DNA of 64,000 nucleotides from Ravibacter sp964562455. GTDB lineage: Bacteria > Bacteroidota > Bacteroidia > Cytophagales > Spirosomataceae. The stretch lies in contig CAZLTN010000014.1 in the NCBI GenBank assembly GCA_964562455.1, positions 23,384-87,383 of the forward strand. Direction: 5' to 3'. The notes under the pieces were generated by a model. It did no database searches. It was given only the letters and a program-made list of their open reading frames with translations, and was not told where the DNA came from. This document shows, piece by piece, positions 34,280 to 43,355 of this stretch. Position 1 is the stretch's first letter. Each line of letters starts with the position of its first letter. A program made the translations under genes and the position numbers.

Positions 34280-36307
34280 TTATTTCAGTTTTCTTAAATA
34301 GTAGTCTTCCGCCCTGACAATCATGTTTTTCATAGTTGTATCAGTTCCCAGGCGGATATCTCCCGGTGCGGGGGGGATGACATTTTTGGAGAAGAAGAGA
34401 TAGTCGGCTTCTTCGGGAATGGGCTGAAGCCCCTTTTCGAAAGGATTGATCGAAATCAGCTTTCGGGTCAGCTTTCGTCCGTACAGCGGGTATTCAAAGT
34501 CGTCATTGATGGTCCCCAGCGCTACGGTTGCGTCCTGAGGTACCAGCGAATCGAACCTGGCGTAGGCCAGATAGGTGTCAGGTCGTGAAAATGTTTGCAT
34601 TTTGATCCTGTCTGCCGTGAAAGCCGATTCGTAACCGTACGCAGGGAACGGCAGGCACCGGATATTCAGGAACACCGTCATGATGGCCGACACACAGGCT
34701 GTGAACACGATGATACCCACGTAACCCTTCCAGATCGCCCTTTTAGGCCTTAAAATAGAAAGGCTGTGCGTAGAAAAAAGGAGCAGGAGAAAGAGCACTC
34801 CGAATACCCCGCTCTCGACAAAATACCGTCCTTTGAAAGGGTCGTACGGGGCGGAGTAGGATAAAGCAAGAAGATGGAGAACAAACGCTACTGCAAGGAA
34901 CCAGTGAGGGCGCGACCATACGATCCTCAACAGTGCCAGCAGGATAAGCGGCAGTATCAATGCAAACCCGAAAACTCCCCAATAAGGATTTGCGTTGTAA
35001 AATTCAAACCTCCGCTGGAACGAAAACGGCACGATAGAAAAATCAATTTCTTCGTCCAGGCGCATTTTGAGTTTGTCCTCAAGAAAAACAAGCGGTTTCC
35101 GGACCGTTTTGTTCAGATCATATCCCCACTGGGCATTCCGGAGGCCATCCAGGTTTGCAAAGTCATACAGGTACCGTACGACATTCCGGCTTCCCTGCTC
35201 AAAGAGGTTACCGGGAGAGCCTGCACGTTCTACCGACTGGTGCCTCAACGCAGTAGGCGGGCCTATCGGGTGGCCGAAAACGCGGAGGTTTGTAATATAC
35301 CCGGTGGGGAGGGTATAAACGGCTGCGGCGATGGCAATGCCCAGTGCCAGGCGTAAAAACCGGTTCCTGAAAGTCGTAAAGTCAGGCGACAGGAACACCG
35401 TGTAGAGCATGACGACAAATATCGACGGGAACAGCAATACAAATGTGATCTTATGGCCCAGCGCAATCGCAAATGCCATACCTGCCAGGTAGAGGTACCG
35501 GTCTGATTTGGTTGCGTGAAAAGAGAAAAGGAAATAGAGCAGACACGACAGGTAAGCGGTAAGGACGACATCCGTTTCTGTTGTTACGGCCTGCATAAGG
35601 AAGTCAAGGAAAAGGCTGTAGCTTAATGCGCAGAAAAGGCTTGCGGTGAAGCTTCGCCCTATTCGCTGGGCGCATCCGAAAACGGCAACGATAGTGATCC
35701 AGTAGGAAGCGTGGTGAATGAGCTTGAATGCATTTTCAATTTTCCCGCTGATCAGGTAGGTGAAAATATGAATGCCGGTTACACTTTTCGGATAGGTATC
35801 CATATTCCAGTTTGTACCCCCGAAATGCGCCATATTGCCGTGCTGTATATAGCGCAGCGGTCGGTTGAGGTGGCCTGTCATACTGTCCCATTCGTTGGGC
35901 ACGGTAAAGAAGACCAGCGCAAGGTTGGTGGCGGCGATGAGGGCCAGTGTCCCGATCAGGAGGATAAAAAGTATTTTGAGATAAGGAGAAAGCCCCGAAA
36001 ACCAGGAAATTATCATCCCGGTTCTTTCGGAGAATACATCCCGCATCGAGAAAGCCGGCGCCGGGCAAATCCTGCTCCACAGGGAGTAGTGTATGCCAAT
36101 GGCCAGGTAAACCCCCGCTATCCATGCCCAGGTCTGGGCGGTAAGGTTAAGCGGAGAGAGAAGAAAGCCGACAGGAATGATGCTTCCGGCAAAGAGCAGG
36201 AAACAGATAATGAAAAATTCGGAAACAGACGGCCCCGAGATCCGTTTGGCAGTGATGCCGATCAGGACAATAAACAGGAGGAAAGCTAGCCAGTAAACAA
36301 CAATCAT
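34280..36307 (-). CDS. Multispanning GT-C-like membrane protein
   Basis: Integral membrane protein of 675 residues with roughly twelve helices and a hydrophilic C-terminal tail of about 110 residues. After the fourth helix comes FTVPNEWDSMTGHLNRPLRY, an acidic loop in the position where GT-C glycosyltransferases such as the PMT and ArnT groups carry their catalytic Asp. TTETDVVLTAYLSCLLYFLF and LAGMAFAIALGHKITF resemble the helix pairs of the same fold. GT-C enzymes use lipid-linked sugar donors on the outer face of the membrane, so it could decorate the glycan after flipping. I do not recognise a closer family; function is inferred from fold features only. Confidence 0.7.
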   Translation of the reverse strand: MIVVYWLAFLLFIVLIGITAKRISGPSVSEFFIICFLLFAGSIIPVGFLLSPLNLTAQTWAWIAGVYLAIGIHYSLWSRICPAPAFSMRDVFSERTGMIISWFSGLSPYLKILFILLIGTLALIAATNLALVFFTVPNEWDSMTGHLNRPLRYIQHGNMAHFGGTNWNMDTYPKSVTGIHIFTYLISGKIENAFKLIHHASYWITIVAVFGCAQRIGRSFTASLFCALSYSLFLDFLMQAVTTETDVVLTAYLSCLLYFLFSFHATKSDRYLYLAGMAFAIALGHKITFVLLFPSIFVVMLYTVFLSPDFTTFRNRFLRLALGIAIAAAVYTLPTGYITNLRVFGHPIGPPTALRHQSVERAGSPGNLFEQGSRNVVRYLYDFANLDGLRNAQWGYDLNKTVRKPLVFLEDKLKMRLDEEIDFSIVPFSFQRRFEFYNANPYWGVFGFALILPLILLALLRIVWSRPHWFLAVAFVLHLLALSYSAPYDPFKGRYFVESGVFGVLFLLLLFSTHSLSILRPKRAIWKGYVGIIVFTACVSAIMTVFLNIRCLPFPAYGYESAFTADRIKMQTFSRPDTYLAYARFDSLVPQDATVALGTINDDFEYPLYGRKLTRKLISINPFEKGLQPIPEEADYLFFSKNVIPPAPGDIRLGTDTTMKNMIVRAEDYYLRKLK

Positions 36308-36318
36308 TGCTAAGACCT

Positions 36319-37410
36319 TTAGAGTATAGCGGCGCGGATGATACTGTTAATGGCGGAAGATATCCTGACCACTACCTGTTCCTCCAGGCCGACAAACAGA
36401 GGGAGCGCCAATACCCTGGCGGCAATGTCTTCAGAAACGGGGCACGAATAGCGCCTTGGCATAAAGGAAAGTGTATTGAGCGAAGGATGGAAATAACGCC
36501 TGCACCCGATACCGATAGCCTGCAGGTCTTTCTGGACCTTGTGGAGCAGGTCTTCTGAGGGAAGCACAACCGGGTAGTAGGAGTAGTTGTACTCCAATTG
36601 ATCGGCAAGCCGGGGCCTTTTGAGATGTTCCCAATCCAGGTTGCTGTCGTACCAGTCGAATACCTGGCGGCGATAGCGGATTATTTCAGGGACATGGGGG
36701 AGGTTACAGAGCCCCATAGCCGCATGGAATTCAGAGTTTTTGCCGTTGATGCCCGCATAAAAGTATTCTTCATCGCCTTTGTGACCGAAGGCCCGCAAAA
36801 GCTGCAGGCTGTGAATCAGTTCGGGATGGTTGGTTGTGATCAGCCCTCCTTCGACGGAATGGAAGATCTTGGTAGCGTGCAGGCTGCAGGTTGAGATGTC
36901 GCCGTAGCTTAGCAGGGACTTTCCTTTATAAGTAACACCGAAGCCGTGGGCGCCGTCGTATATTACCTTAAGGTTGTGACGCCGCGCTATGGCTTCTATT
37001 TTTTCGACGTCGCACGGGTTGCCATAGACATGCGTAGCCAGTATCGCCTGGGTTGCCGGTGTGATAGCGGCTTCGATCAGGTCGGCATCGATATTGAAAG
37101 TATGGGGGTCGATGTCGACGAATACGGGAACGCAATTGTTCCAGATGATGACGTTCGAAGTAGCGCAGTACGAAAAAGGAGTGGTGATCACTTCCCCTGT
37201 TATACCAAGGGCCTTCAGGGCGATCTCGAGCACAACAGTACCGTTGCTGCAAAAATACAGGTTGTCGATGCCGGTAAACAGGCGCAGTTCCTCCTCCAGA
37301 CGCTGAAGCAGCGGGCCGTTGTTGGTCAGGTGAACGCTGTCCCAGATCTGATTGATATATCCAATATATTCCTCCTTATCCGGAAGGAAGGATTTGGTTA
37401 CGTTAATCAT
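36319..37410 (-). CDS. DegT/DnrJ/EryC1/StrS-family sugar aminotransferase
   Basis: PLP-dependent aminotransferase of 363 residues that turns a nucleotide-linked keto sugar into an amino sugar. Typical features: NNGPLLQRLEEELRLFTG near the N-terminus, ITTPFSYCATSNVIIWN, the PLP-contacting Asp in VIYDGAHGFGVTYKG, and the PLP lysine in CSLHATKIFHSVEGGLITT (about residue 184). Close relatives include FdtB/QdtB-type transaminases. It overlaps the ABC ATPase gene by eight bases and lies 11 bases ahead of the GT-C-like gene. No gene for the preceding dehydratase (RmlB/FlmA type) lies in the window, so the keto-sugar donor must come from elsewhere. Confidence 0.93.
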   Translation of the reverse strand: MINVTKSFLPDKEEYIGYINQIWDSVHLTNNGPLLQRLEEELRLFTGIDNLYFCSNGTVVLEIALKALGITGEVITTPFSYCATSNVIIWNNCVPVFVDIDPHTFNIDADLIEAAITPATQAILATHVYGNPCDVEKIEAIARRHNLKVIYDGAHGFGVTYKGKSLLSYGDISTCSLHATKIFHSVEGGLITTNHPELIHSLQLLRAFGHKGDEEYFYAGINGKNSEFHAAMGLCNLPHVPEIIRYRRQVFDWYDSNLDWEHLKRPRLADQLEYNYSYYPVVLPSEDLLHKVQKDLQAIGIGCRRYFHPSLNTLSFMPRRYSCPVSEDIAARVLALPLFVGLEEQVVVRISSAINSIIRAAIL

Positions 37411-38668
37411 TGGGTACCGGTTCGGTTTGGGAAATGGAGAAACTGAGTTGCGGGCGAATATATCCCGGCCATTTTCCGTACCAGGTTACACCCTCGCGGT
37501 AGTCCTGTATGTCGAAGGTAATGGCTTCTTCCAGGTTGAAAAGCACCTCGCTGGTGTCTTTGACAACCATAATTGAAATGACATAGCTGCCATCGTTGAG
37601 AAAGTTCCCGGGGATATCGCATATAGCTCCCACGAGGCCTTTGGAAAAGCGCTGTGCCTTTGTCCCTACATTAAAGATACATTCGCCGGTATAGGCATAC
37701 AGGTGTATGCTCAGGTTAAGCATAGCATCGTCTTCGTAATTCCAGAACTCGCACGAAAGCTTCATCGGCGTGCGGACATCGATGTGGGTAAGCCCGTCCC
37801 GGTAGTCGGGAATGAGCTTAAGGCTTTTCATCCGCACCTGGTGATTGCCCGGGGCTTTCGACAGGTCGTCCCATTCGTGCTCGAGGCTCTTTCTGGAAAC
37901 CCGGCTCAGGTAAGTGCTTACAATATGGGTAGTGTCGCCCTGCTCGAGCAGTTGACCTTTTTCGAAGTAAAATGCCTTGTTGCACAGCGACTGAACAGCG
38001 GTCAGGTTGTGGCTTACAAACAATATTGTCCGCCCGCTTTCCGACACGTCGCGCATTTTTCCAAGGCTCTTTTTCTGGAATTCCGCATCTCCTACCGCAA
38101 GTACTTCGTCGACGATCAGTATCTCGGGCTCCAGGTGAGCGGCTATCGCAAATCCCAGCCTGACATACATACCGGAAGAATACCTTTTGACCGGGGTGTC
38201 AAGGAATCTTTCGACACCGGCGAAATCTACGATCGCGTCAAAAGATTTTTTGATTTCGTGGGTAGTCATTCCCAGTACAGCGCCGTTCAGGTAGATATTT
38301 TCCCGTCCTGTCAGCTCAGGATGGAATCCCGTACCCACTTCCAGGAGGCTGGCAACGCGCCCTTTAATGGATACATGGCCCGTAGTAGGCTCGGTAATCC
38401 TGCTGAGTACTTTCAGAAGTGTGGATTTACCGGCGCCATTGTGCCCGACGATTCCTACCCGGTCGCCGTTTTCTATTTTGAAATTGACATCCTTCAGAGC
38501 CCAGAACTCCTCTTTTGAACTGGTATTGCTATCTTTTCCCTGCGCGGAAAATAAACGTTTGCCTGTTTCGGAGAACCAGTCACGGATAGTACTTCCCGAC
38601 CTTAGATTTTTGTGGTCGATAATGTACTTCTTACTAATATTTTCGGCTACAATAACAGACATATACAA
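37403..38668 (-). CDS. ABC transporter ATPase with Wzt-type C-terminal domain
   Basis: ATP-binding subunit of a polysaccharide exporter, 421 residues. The nucleotide-binding domain (about 1-250) has Walker A GHNGAGKSTLLKVL, signature YSSGMYVRLGFAIAAH and Walker B ILIVDEVLAVGD, the TagH/Wzt/KpsT pattern. The remaining 170 residues form a beta-sandwich like the Wzt carbohydrate-binding domain that recognises the finished O-antigen end (TPMKLSCEFWNYEDDAM, then LNLSIHLYAYTGECIFNVG). That extension is absent in KpsT-type capsule ATPases. Start could be Met1 or Met3. It pairs with the permease encoded 14 bases upstream. Confidence 0.93.
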   Translation of the reverse strand: MYMSVIVAENISKKYIIDHKNLRSGSTIRDWFSETGKRLFSAQGKDSNTSSKEEFWALKDVNFKIENGDRVGIVGHNGAGKSTLLKVLSRITEPTTGHVSIKGRVASLLEVGTGFHPELTGRENIYLNGAVLGMTTHEIKKSFDAIVDFAGVERFLDTPVKRYSSGMYVRLGFAIAAHLEPEILIVDEVLAVGDAEFQKKSLGKMRDVSESGRTILFVSHNLTAVQSLCNKAFYFEKGQLLEQGDTTHIVSTYLSRVSRKSLEHEWDDLSKAPGNHQVRMKSLKLIPDYRDGLTHIDVRTPMKLSCEFWNYEDDAMLNLSIHLYAYTGECIFNVGTKAQRFSKGLVGAICDIPGNFLNDGSYVISIMVVKDTSEVLFNLEEAITFDIQDYREGVTWYGKWPGYIRPQLSFSISQTEPVPND

Positions 38669-38682
38669 TACTGAGACAAGAC

Positions 38683-39513
38683 TCAGAGATGGTCAACAAA
38701 GGAACTTTCTTTTCTGCGAAAGTAAGCAATGGAAAGAAACAAAGCTATTGTCGAAACAATTACTGTGCTGTAAAGGCTTCTGGGGTCGAAGTAGGCGTTG
38801 TTGCCCAGAAGGCACCACCTGAACCCGTCGACGAGGCTGACCACAGGGTTCAGAAGATGATATTTATACCACCATGTGCCGGCTACCATCTGGCTGCTGT
38901 AAGCAATAGGGCATGCATAGATACCTACCTGTACGAGGAAAGGGATCAACTGGCCGATGTCCCTGAACCGTACGTTGACGGCTGCAAAGAAAAGTCCGAA
39001 GCCGAACGCAGTGATAAATGTAAGGATGAGGAAAAAAGGCAGAAAAACAATATTGCTGCTCGGCCAGTAACTATAGCCTATAATACTGATCAGGAGGTAC
39101 AATACAAAAGCGATCAGGAAATCGACGAAACCTACGGAAACAGCGCTCAGCGGCATGATGAGCCTGGGGAAATAGACTTTCGCCACCAGGTTGGAGTTGA
39201 GCGTGATGCTGTTACTGATCTGGGTAAAAGTATTGGCAAAAAAAGTCCAGATCGTGATCCCGCCGAGCACCATCAACGGGTAGGGGACCCCTGTATCGGG
39301 CCTTAGCTTGGCTATTACGCTGAAGGCTATGGTCATCACGACCATAGTGGCCAGCGGCCGTATAACGCTCCATGCGATGCCCAGCGCAGTCTGCTTGTAC
39401 CGTACCGAAATGTCTCTCTTTGAGAGAATCCACAGGAGTTGCCGGTGCTCCCACAGGTCCAGCCAGTACTCCCTGGCACTACCCCCGGGCTTAATGGTAA
39501 TGTTACGGGACAT
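38683..39513 (-). CDS. ABC transporter permease for polysaccharide export (Wzm type)
   Basis: ABC-2-type permease of 276 residues with six membrane segments. The amphipathic start WDLWEHRQLLWILSKRDISVRYKQTALGIAW is the usual cytoplasmic gate helix of Wzm/TagG/KpsM permeases, followed by RPLATMVVMTIAFSVIAKL and the conserved loop around TWWYKYHLLNPVVSLVDGFRW. It overlaps the Wzz-like gene by 11 bases and is followed after 14 bases by its ATPase, forming the inner-membrane export pump for the glycan assembled by the downstream genes. Confidence 0.95.
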   Translation of the reverse strand: MSRNITIKPGGSAREYWLDLWEHRQLLWILSKRDISVRYKQTALGIAWSVIRPLATMVVMTIAFSVIAKLRPDTGVPYPLMVLGGITIWTFFANTFTQISNSITLNSNLVAKVYFPRLIMPLSAVSVGFVDFLIAFVLYLLISIIGYSYWPSSNIVFLPFFLILTFITAFGFGLFFAAVNVRFRDIGQLIPFLVQVGIYACPIAYSSQMVAGTWWYKYHLLNPVVSLVDGFRWCLLGNNAYFDPRSLYSTVIVSTIALFLSIAYFRRKESSFVDHL

Positions 39514-40594
39514 TTTCCTTTTTTTGTTTTTTCTCTCTTACCGCGTCGTCGTATGCGGACTTAAAATAGACGAATATCAGGGCTATCAGGAACCCGAGCA
39601 ATGCTCCTATTTTTTTACGCTGACCGGGATCGAATGTAAGGTCGAGCGGTCTTTTGATAGGTTCGATAATGGTAAACAGGGGAGCTTCCCTTACCAGCGA
39701 AACTCTTGTCTGCTCGGCTCCCGCAAGAGCTTCCAGGTACAGCCTCTGGATAAATTCCGTATCCCTGCTTAGCCTGGTGAGGCGGGCCGGGGTTTCTACT
39801 TCTACGGAAAAGAGGCTCTGGTCTTTGACCTGGGCCAGCCTGGTTTCGGAACCAGACAGCTTACGGCCCAGTGAATCGGCCCGTCTTTCGAGAAGCGAAA
39901 GCGTTTTTCTTGTCTTGGTCGTCTGGATTTCGGCATAAAATTCATCAACCGTCTCCAGAAGCGTATTGGCCCAGAGCGACGACAGATTTTCATTGATCGT
40001 CGTGACTTTCATCTCCATGAAAGACGATTTTTTGCCGAGTTCGTCTATGTTGGTCGCTGCACCGATATCCTCGATCAGGTCATTGAGAACCCTGCGTTCT
40101 TCGATGTTAAAGCTGTCGGGCTTTGCATGCGCAAATTTGAAAGTATGCCAATCGGGTACTTTTTTCCAACGGTTTTCCTTTATATCGCTGGAGTCTATGT
40201 AAAGGTTTGCCATCAACATCGTCTTGTTTCCGACGTTGACTTCCTTGAGCAGTGCTCTTTCCAGCACCGGGCTTGATTTTACCCAGATAAAAAAGTTTTC
40301 CCCGGTAAAAATATTGGCATCGGCTGCACCGCCCAATCCAAACAGGTTGCCGATGCCGGCAGGCATTCCTCCGCTTGAACCTGCCGTACCAAGGTTAAAT
40401 ACTACGTCAGCGATGTAGGAAGGCGGCTTTTTTAAGTAAATATCCAACCCCCAGCCTATGCCCAGGCCAACGACAGTGATCAGCAGCACCTGTTTCCAGC
40501 TTTTTATAACAGCATCCCTGGCAGCCAGCAGGCCGATGATAACATCCTTGAGTGTAAATTGTTCTTCTGTCGCTCCTTGAGATTGGTTAGACAT
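39503..40594 (-). CDS. Wzz-like polysaccharide co-polymerase (chain-length determinant)
   Basis: Inner-membrane protein of 363 residues with two membrane helices (about 36-54, VLLITVVGLGIGWGLDIYL, and about 328-347, KKIGALLGFLIALIFVYFK) around a large periplasmic coiled-coil domain (about 215-275, LLERRADSLGRKLSGSETRL). The second helix is preceded by a proline-rich stretch, EPIKRPLDLTFDPG, as in Wzz/PCP proteins. No BY-kinase domain is attached. It follows the SLBB export gene by nine bases. In the assembled exporter it should bridge the inner-membrane pump and the outer-membrane channel and influence chain length. Confidence 0.92.
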   Translation of the reverse strand: MSNQSQGATEEQFTLKDVIIGLLAARDAVIKSWKQVLLITVVGLGIGWGLDIYLKKPPSYIADVVFNLGTAGSSGGMPAGIGNLFGLGGAADANIFTGENFFIWVKSSPVLERALLKEVNVGNKTMLMANLYIDSSDIKENRWKKVPDWHTFKFAHAKPDSFNIEERRVLNDLIEDIGAATNIDELGKKSSFMEMKVTTINENLSSLWANTLLETVDEFYAEIQTTKTRKTLSLLERRADSLGRKLSGSETRLAQVKDQSLFSVEVETPARLTRLSRDTEFIQRLYLEALAGAEQTRVSLVREAPLFTIIEPIKRPLDLTFDPGQRKKIGALLGFLIALIFVYFKSAYDDAVREKKQKKENVP

Positions 40595-40603
40595 AAAAAA
40601 GCG

Positions 40604-43078
40604 CTAGTTAGATGATATGTTGCGGAATGCGAGAACTGACAGGATAAGGGTCATCAGGGTGGTAGAGATCTGTATCCCCACGTTCAGCAGTTGCAGAGGC
40701 GTAACTTCGTTGCCGGCCTTCAGAGGAACAACTATTTCTGAGCCCGGCTGTACTTTCGGATACACGTTAAACACCAGGAACCTGCGTGTGCGGTCGACCG
40801 AACCGTTAGCGTATTTGATCCAGGAGCTGCGCCTGTGAGACGATTTTGTGAAGCCTCCGGACTGAGATATAAAATCAAGGAAGGACATGCCGTCATTATA
40901 TTTGACGGTAGTCGGGTAAAGCACCTGGCCCGCAACCTGGACGGTTTCCAGGCGTTTCGGAACCCGTATTACATCACCGGCCTGGACGATCAGGTCCTCT
41001 TTCGAACCTTTGTTCCTGAGTATCCTGGTCATATTGATCCCGATATTCTCCTGTTTTGAGGTCCCTTCTACCGCATTTATACTCGCGCCGGAGATCATAT
41101 TCTTGGTGATATTATCTTCTGCTTCATCTACATCGGCCAAACTGGCTTCAGGAAGGATCGTAGTCCGCACTAGTGTCGCTCCCGGTAGGAATGCAAGCTC
41201 GGTAAGGCCGCCGGCGCGCTCTACAATATCGCTTATTTTGTCATTCCGGTTGACAATAGGGTAAGATCCCTCTCTCATAATACCATCTCCCTCGATCCTG
41301 ACGTACTGCTGCTCTTTATAAGAAGGCGACCTTCCGATAATCACTTCGTCATACGGCCATAGGATGATCCCGCTTTCTTTACCCCCGATGCTGAGGTTCC
41401 GGTCGAGGTTGACCGTAAAGACTTCGGCAATCTGGGCGTCGGCAAATTTGGCATCGACGTCTCTTTTGCGGCGTGATATCTGGACGTTCCTGAGATCGGC
41501 AGACTCTTTAAGACCGTCGGCCTTGATGATAAGGTCTTCAAGCGTCATATTGGCTATGTAGGGGAATTTACCGCCATTATCGCCAAACGCCCTGTTGTTG
41601 ACCTCGCCGGTGATCGACACAGTTGCCTGCTCGGTCATATCGTAAACCGAAGGTACATATACAATATCGAGCCGGGCAAGCTGAAGGTCGGGTATCCTGT
41701 TATTCAGGATGTCGGCAAGGTTGACGGAAAGATTTTCGATACTCTGGTCAGGACGGGTACGGCTGATCTGCACCCGGCCCGGGAATGCATCTTCCCGCAA
41801 TCCCTGCACAGTCTCAAGCAGTTTCTTCAGTGTAGGGTTGCCTTCCAGCGAATATTCTCCCGGCCGCATGACCGCCCCTTCTATTGATACCATATTTTCG
41901 AAGCGGTCGAGTACCGCATCGACGGTCACAACATCCCCGGTTTTAAGCTCGAAGTCCCCGGCCTGGCTTTCCGTCACGTCAAGGATTTTCCTTTCCCTGG
42001 AAGTAAAGCGGAGGACCCGGTACTGCGCCCTGTAGGCATCGTCTGTAAACCCACCGGCAAACCGGAACAGGTCGGAGAGCTTTTCACCTGCTTTCATCTC
42101 GTACAGCCCGGGTTTTTTGATAAAGCCCTGGATCTCGACCCTTGTATCGTAGTATCCGACTACAAGACGATCATTATCCTGCACGAGGACATCATTCTGA
42201 AGCTTACCGGTTAAAAAGTACTCGTAAGTGTCTATCGTGGAAATTTCTTTGTTGTCACGTACGACCTTGATGTTACGGAAGGTCCCGATCTCGTTCGGAC
42301 CACCCGCCAGGTACAGCGCATTAAAGGCTGAGTGCAGCGAAGTAAGCTCGTAAGTAGCCGGTTTCATGACTTCTCCCGTTACATATACCTGTACCGACCG
42401 TACTTCCGCAAGCGAAATCCGCAGCGTCGATTTGGGCGCAACTCCTCCCTGTCCTAACAGGCTGGGGGCGAACGGCGCAAGCCTGCCGATCAGCAGCTTT
42501 GTAATTTCATCTATAGTTTTTCCCAGCACATAGATGCTGCCTATTCTCGGCAACGATATGTAGCCGTCGCGGTTTACAGTGACTGCGGGGAAATCCTGCT
42601 GTATATTTCCGTAAATATTGATATTAAGCTGGTCTCCCGGGCCGACCGTGTAGCTTATCGGCGTAGCGATGGGCTGATTCTGAAGTGGGTTGAACGCGCT
42701 TTGCGAAAACTGCTTATGACCGAAGATCTTATTCAGAAGCGCCTGCCTGGCAACATCGGTCGAGTCGGTAGGGGTAGAGCCCGCTGAAGTATCCAACTGG
42801 GTAGGCGCCAGCTTATTCTGCTTCGCTTCTTTCGTCTGTATCTGCTGATTCGCGTTTTGCTGTGTGGAGGACGCGCCCTGCTTGGCTGCACTCTGGCCAT
42901 CACCGGATGTGGGAAGCCCCGTACCTTGTGTAGCGCCGGCGGGAACTCCCGACGGAATGCTTCCTCCTGGAGGAGCGGCGGGTACTCCCTGGCCAAAACC
43001 CGGTATCGTTGTGAACAGAACCGCGCAGGCCAAACCAAGTTTTAATATGAAGAAATTAAGCTTTTTTGATGCTAACAT
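40604..43078 (-). CDS. SLBB-domain outer-membrane polysaccharide export protein (Wza/KpsD type)
   Basis: Polysaccharide export channel protein of 824 residues. After a signal peptide (about 1-30, AVLFTTIPGFGQ) comes a Pro/Gly/Gln-rich low-complexity linker (about 31-130), then the poly_export domain (PISYTVGPGDQLNINIYGNI and NRDGYISLPRIGSIYVLG) and about five or six SLBB repeats (for example RSVQVYVTGEVMKPATYEL, VEIQGFIKKPGLYEMKAGE, VSIEGAVMRPGEYSLEGN, VSITGEVNNRAFGDNG, VQVAGQVLYPTTVKYNDG). A single C-terminal helix (LLNVGIQISTTLMTLILSVL) ends the protein. There is no classical lipobox, unlike Wza. It is the first gene of the operon, preceded by 277 non-coding bases. Confidence 0.94.
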   Translation of the reverse strand: MLASKKLNFFILKLGLACAVLFTTIPGFGQGVPAAPPGGSIPSGVPAGATQGTGLPTSGDGQSAAKQGASSTQQNANQQIQTKEAKQNKLAPTQLDTSAGSTPTDSTDVARQALLNKIFGHKQFSQSAFNPLQNQPIATPISYTVGPGDQLNINIYGNIQQDFPAVTVNRDGYISLPRIGSIYVLGKTIDEITKLLIGRLAPFAPSLLGQGGVAPKSTLRISLAEVRSVQVYVTGEVMKPATYELTSLHSAFNALYLAGGPNEIGTFRNIKVVRDNKEISTIDTYEYFLTGKLQNDVLVQDNDRLVVGYYDTRVEIQGFIKKPGLYEMKAGEKLSDLFRFAGGFTDDAYRAQYRVLRFTSRERKILDVTESQAGDFELKTGDVVTVDAVLDRFENMVSIEGAVMRPGEYSLEGNPTLKKLLETVQGLREDAFPGRVQISRTRPDQSIENLSVNLADILNNRIPDLQLARLDIVYVPSVYDMTEQATVSITGEVNNRAFGDNGGKFPYIANMTLEDLIIKADGLKESADLRNVQISRRKRDVDAKFADAQIAEVFTVNLDRNLSIGGKESGIILWPYDEVIIGRSPSYKEQQYVRIEGDGIMREGSYPIVNRNDKISDIVERAGGLTELAFLPGATLVRTTILPEASLADVDEAEDNITKNMISGASINAVEGTSKQENIGINMTRILRNKGSKEDLIVQAGDVIRVPKRLETVQVAGQVLYPTTVKYNDGMSFLDFISQSGGFTKSSHRRSSWIKYANGSVDRTRRFLVFNVYPKVQPGSEIVVPLKAGNEVTPLQLLNVGIQISTTLMTLILSVLAFRNISSN

Positions 43079-43355
43079 GATGTCGGATAAGAAACCTATC
43101 TATACAAGTACCGGAATTTAGTGTATCTGTATGTACCAAAACCCACTTTGCAATTAACGAAATCAACGAATATCCGTGTATATTTGGAATTCAAGCTATT
43201 TATTAGTTTGGCAAAGTAAATTAGATTTTTCCTATTTTTAAAGGATTGGCGTGATTTCTGGATTCAACCATGCGACAATTTGTTCAGAACCCTTATTTGA
43301 ACGGTTGAAACGCAAACATGGAACCAGGGAGTTAAAAAGCAGCTTTTGAGTAATT
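43079..43355. other. 277-base A/T-rich intergenic region between divergent loci
   Basis: This gap must hold the promoter of the polysaccharide operon (minus) and that of topoisomerase IV subunit B (plus). It is clearly richer in A/T than its flanks. I looked for TAnnTTTG with an upstream TTTG on both strands and found only imperfect copies, for example TAGGTTTC on the minus strand about 20 bases before the SLBB start, so I do not place promoters here. Confidence 0.4.

Noticed and set aside
43280..43305. CTTATTTG-type sequence before parE as a promoter
   Set aside because: It misses the TAnnTTTG spacing by two bases, so I did not list it.
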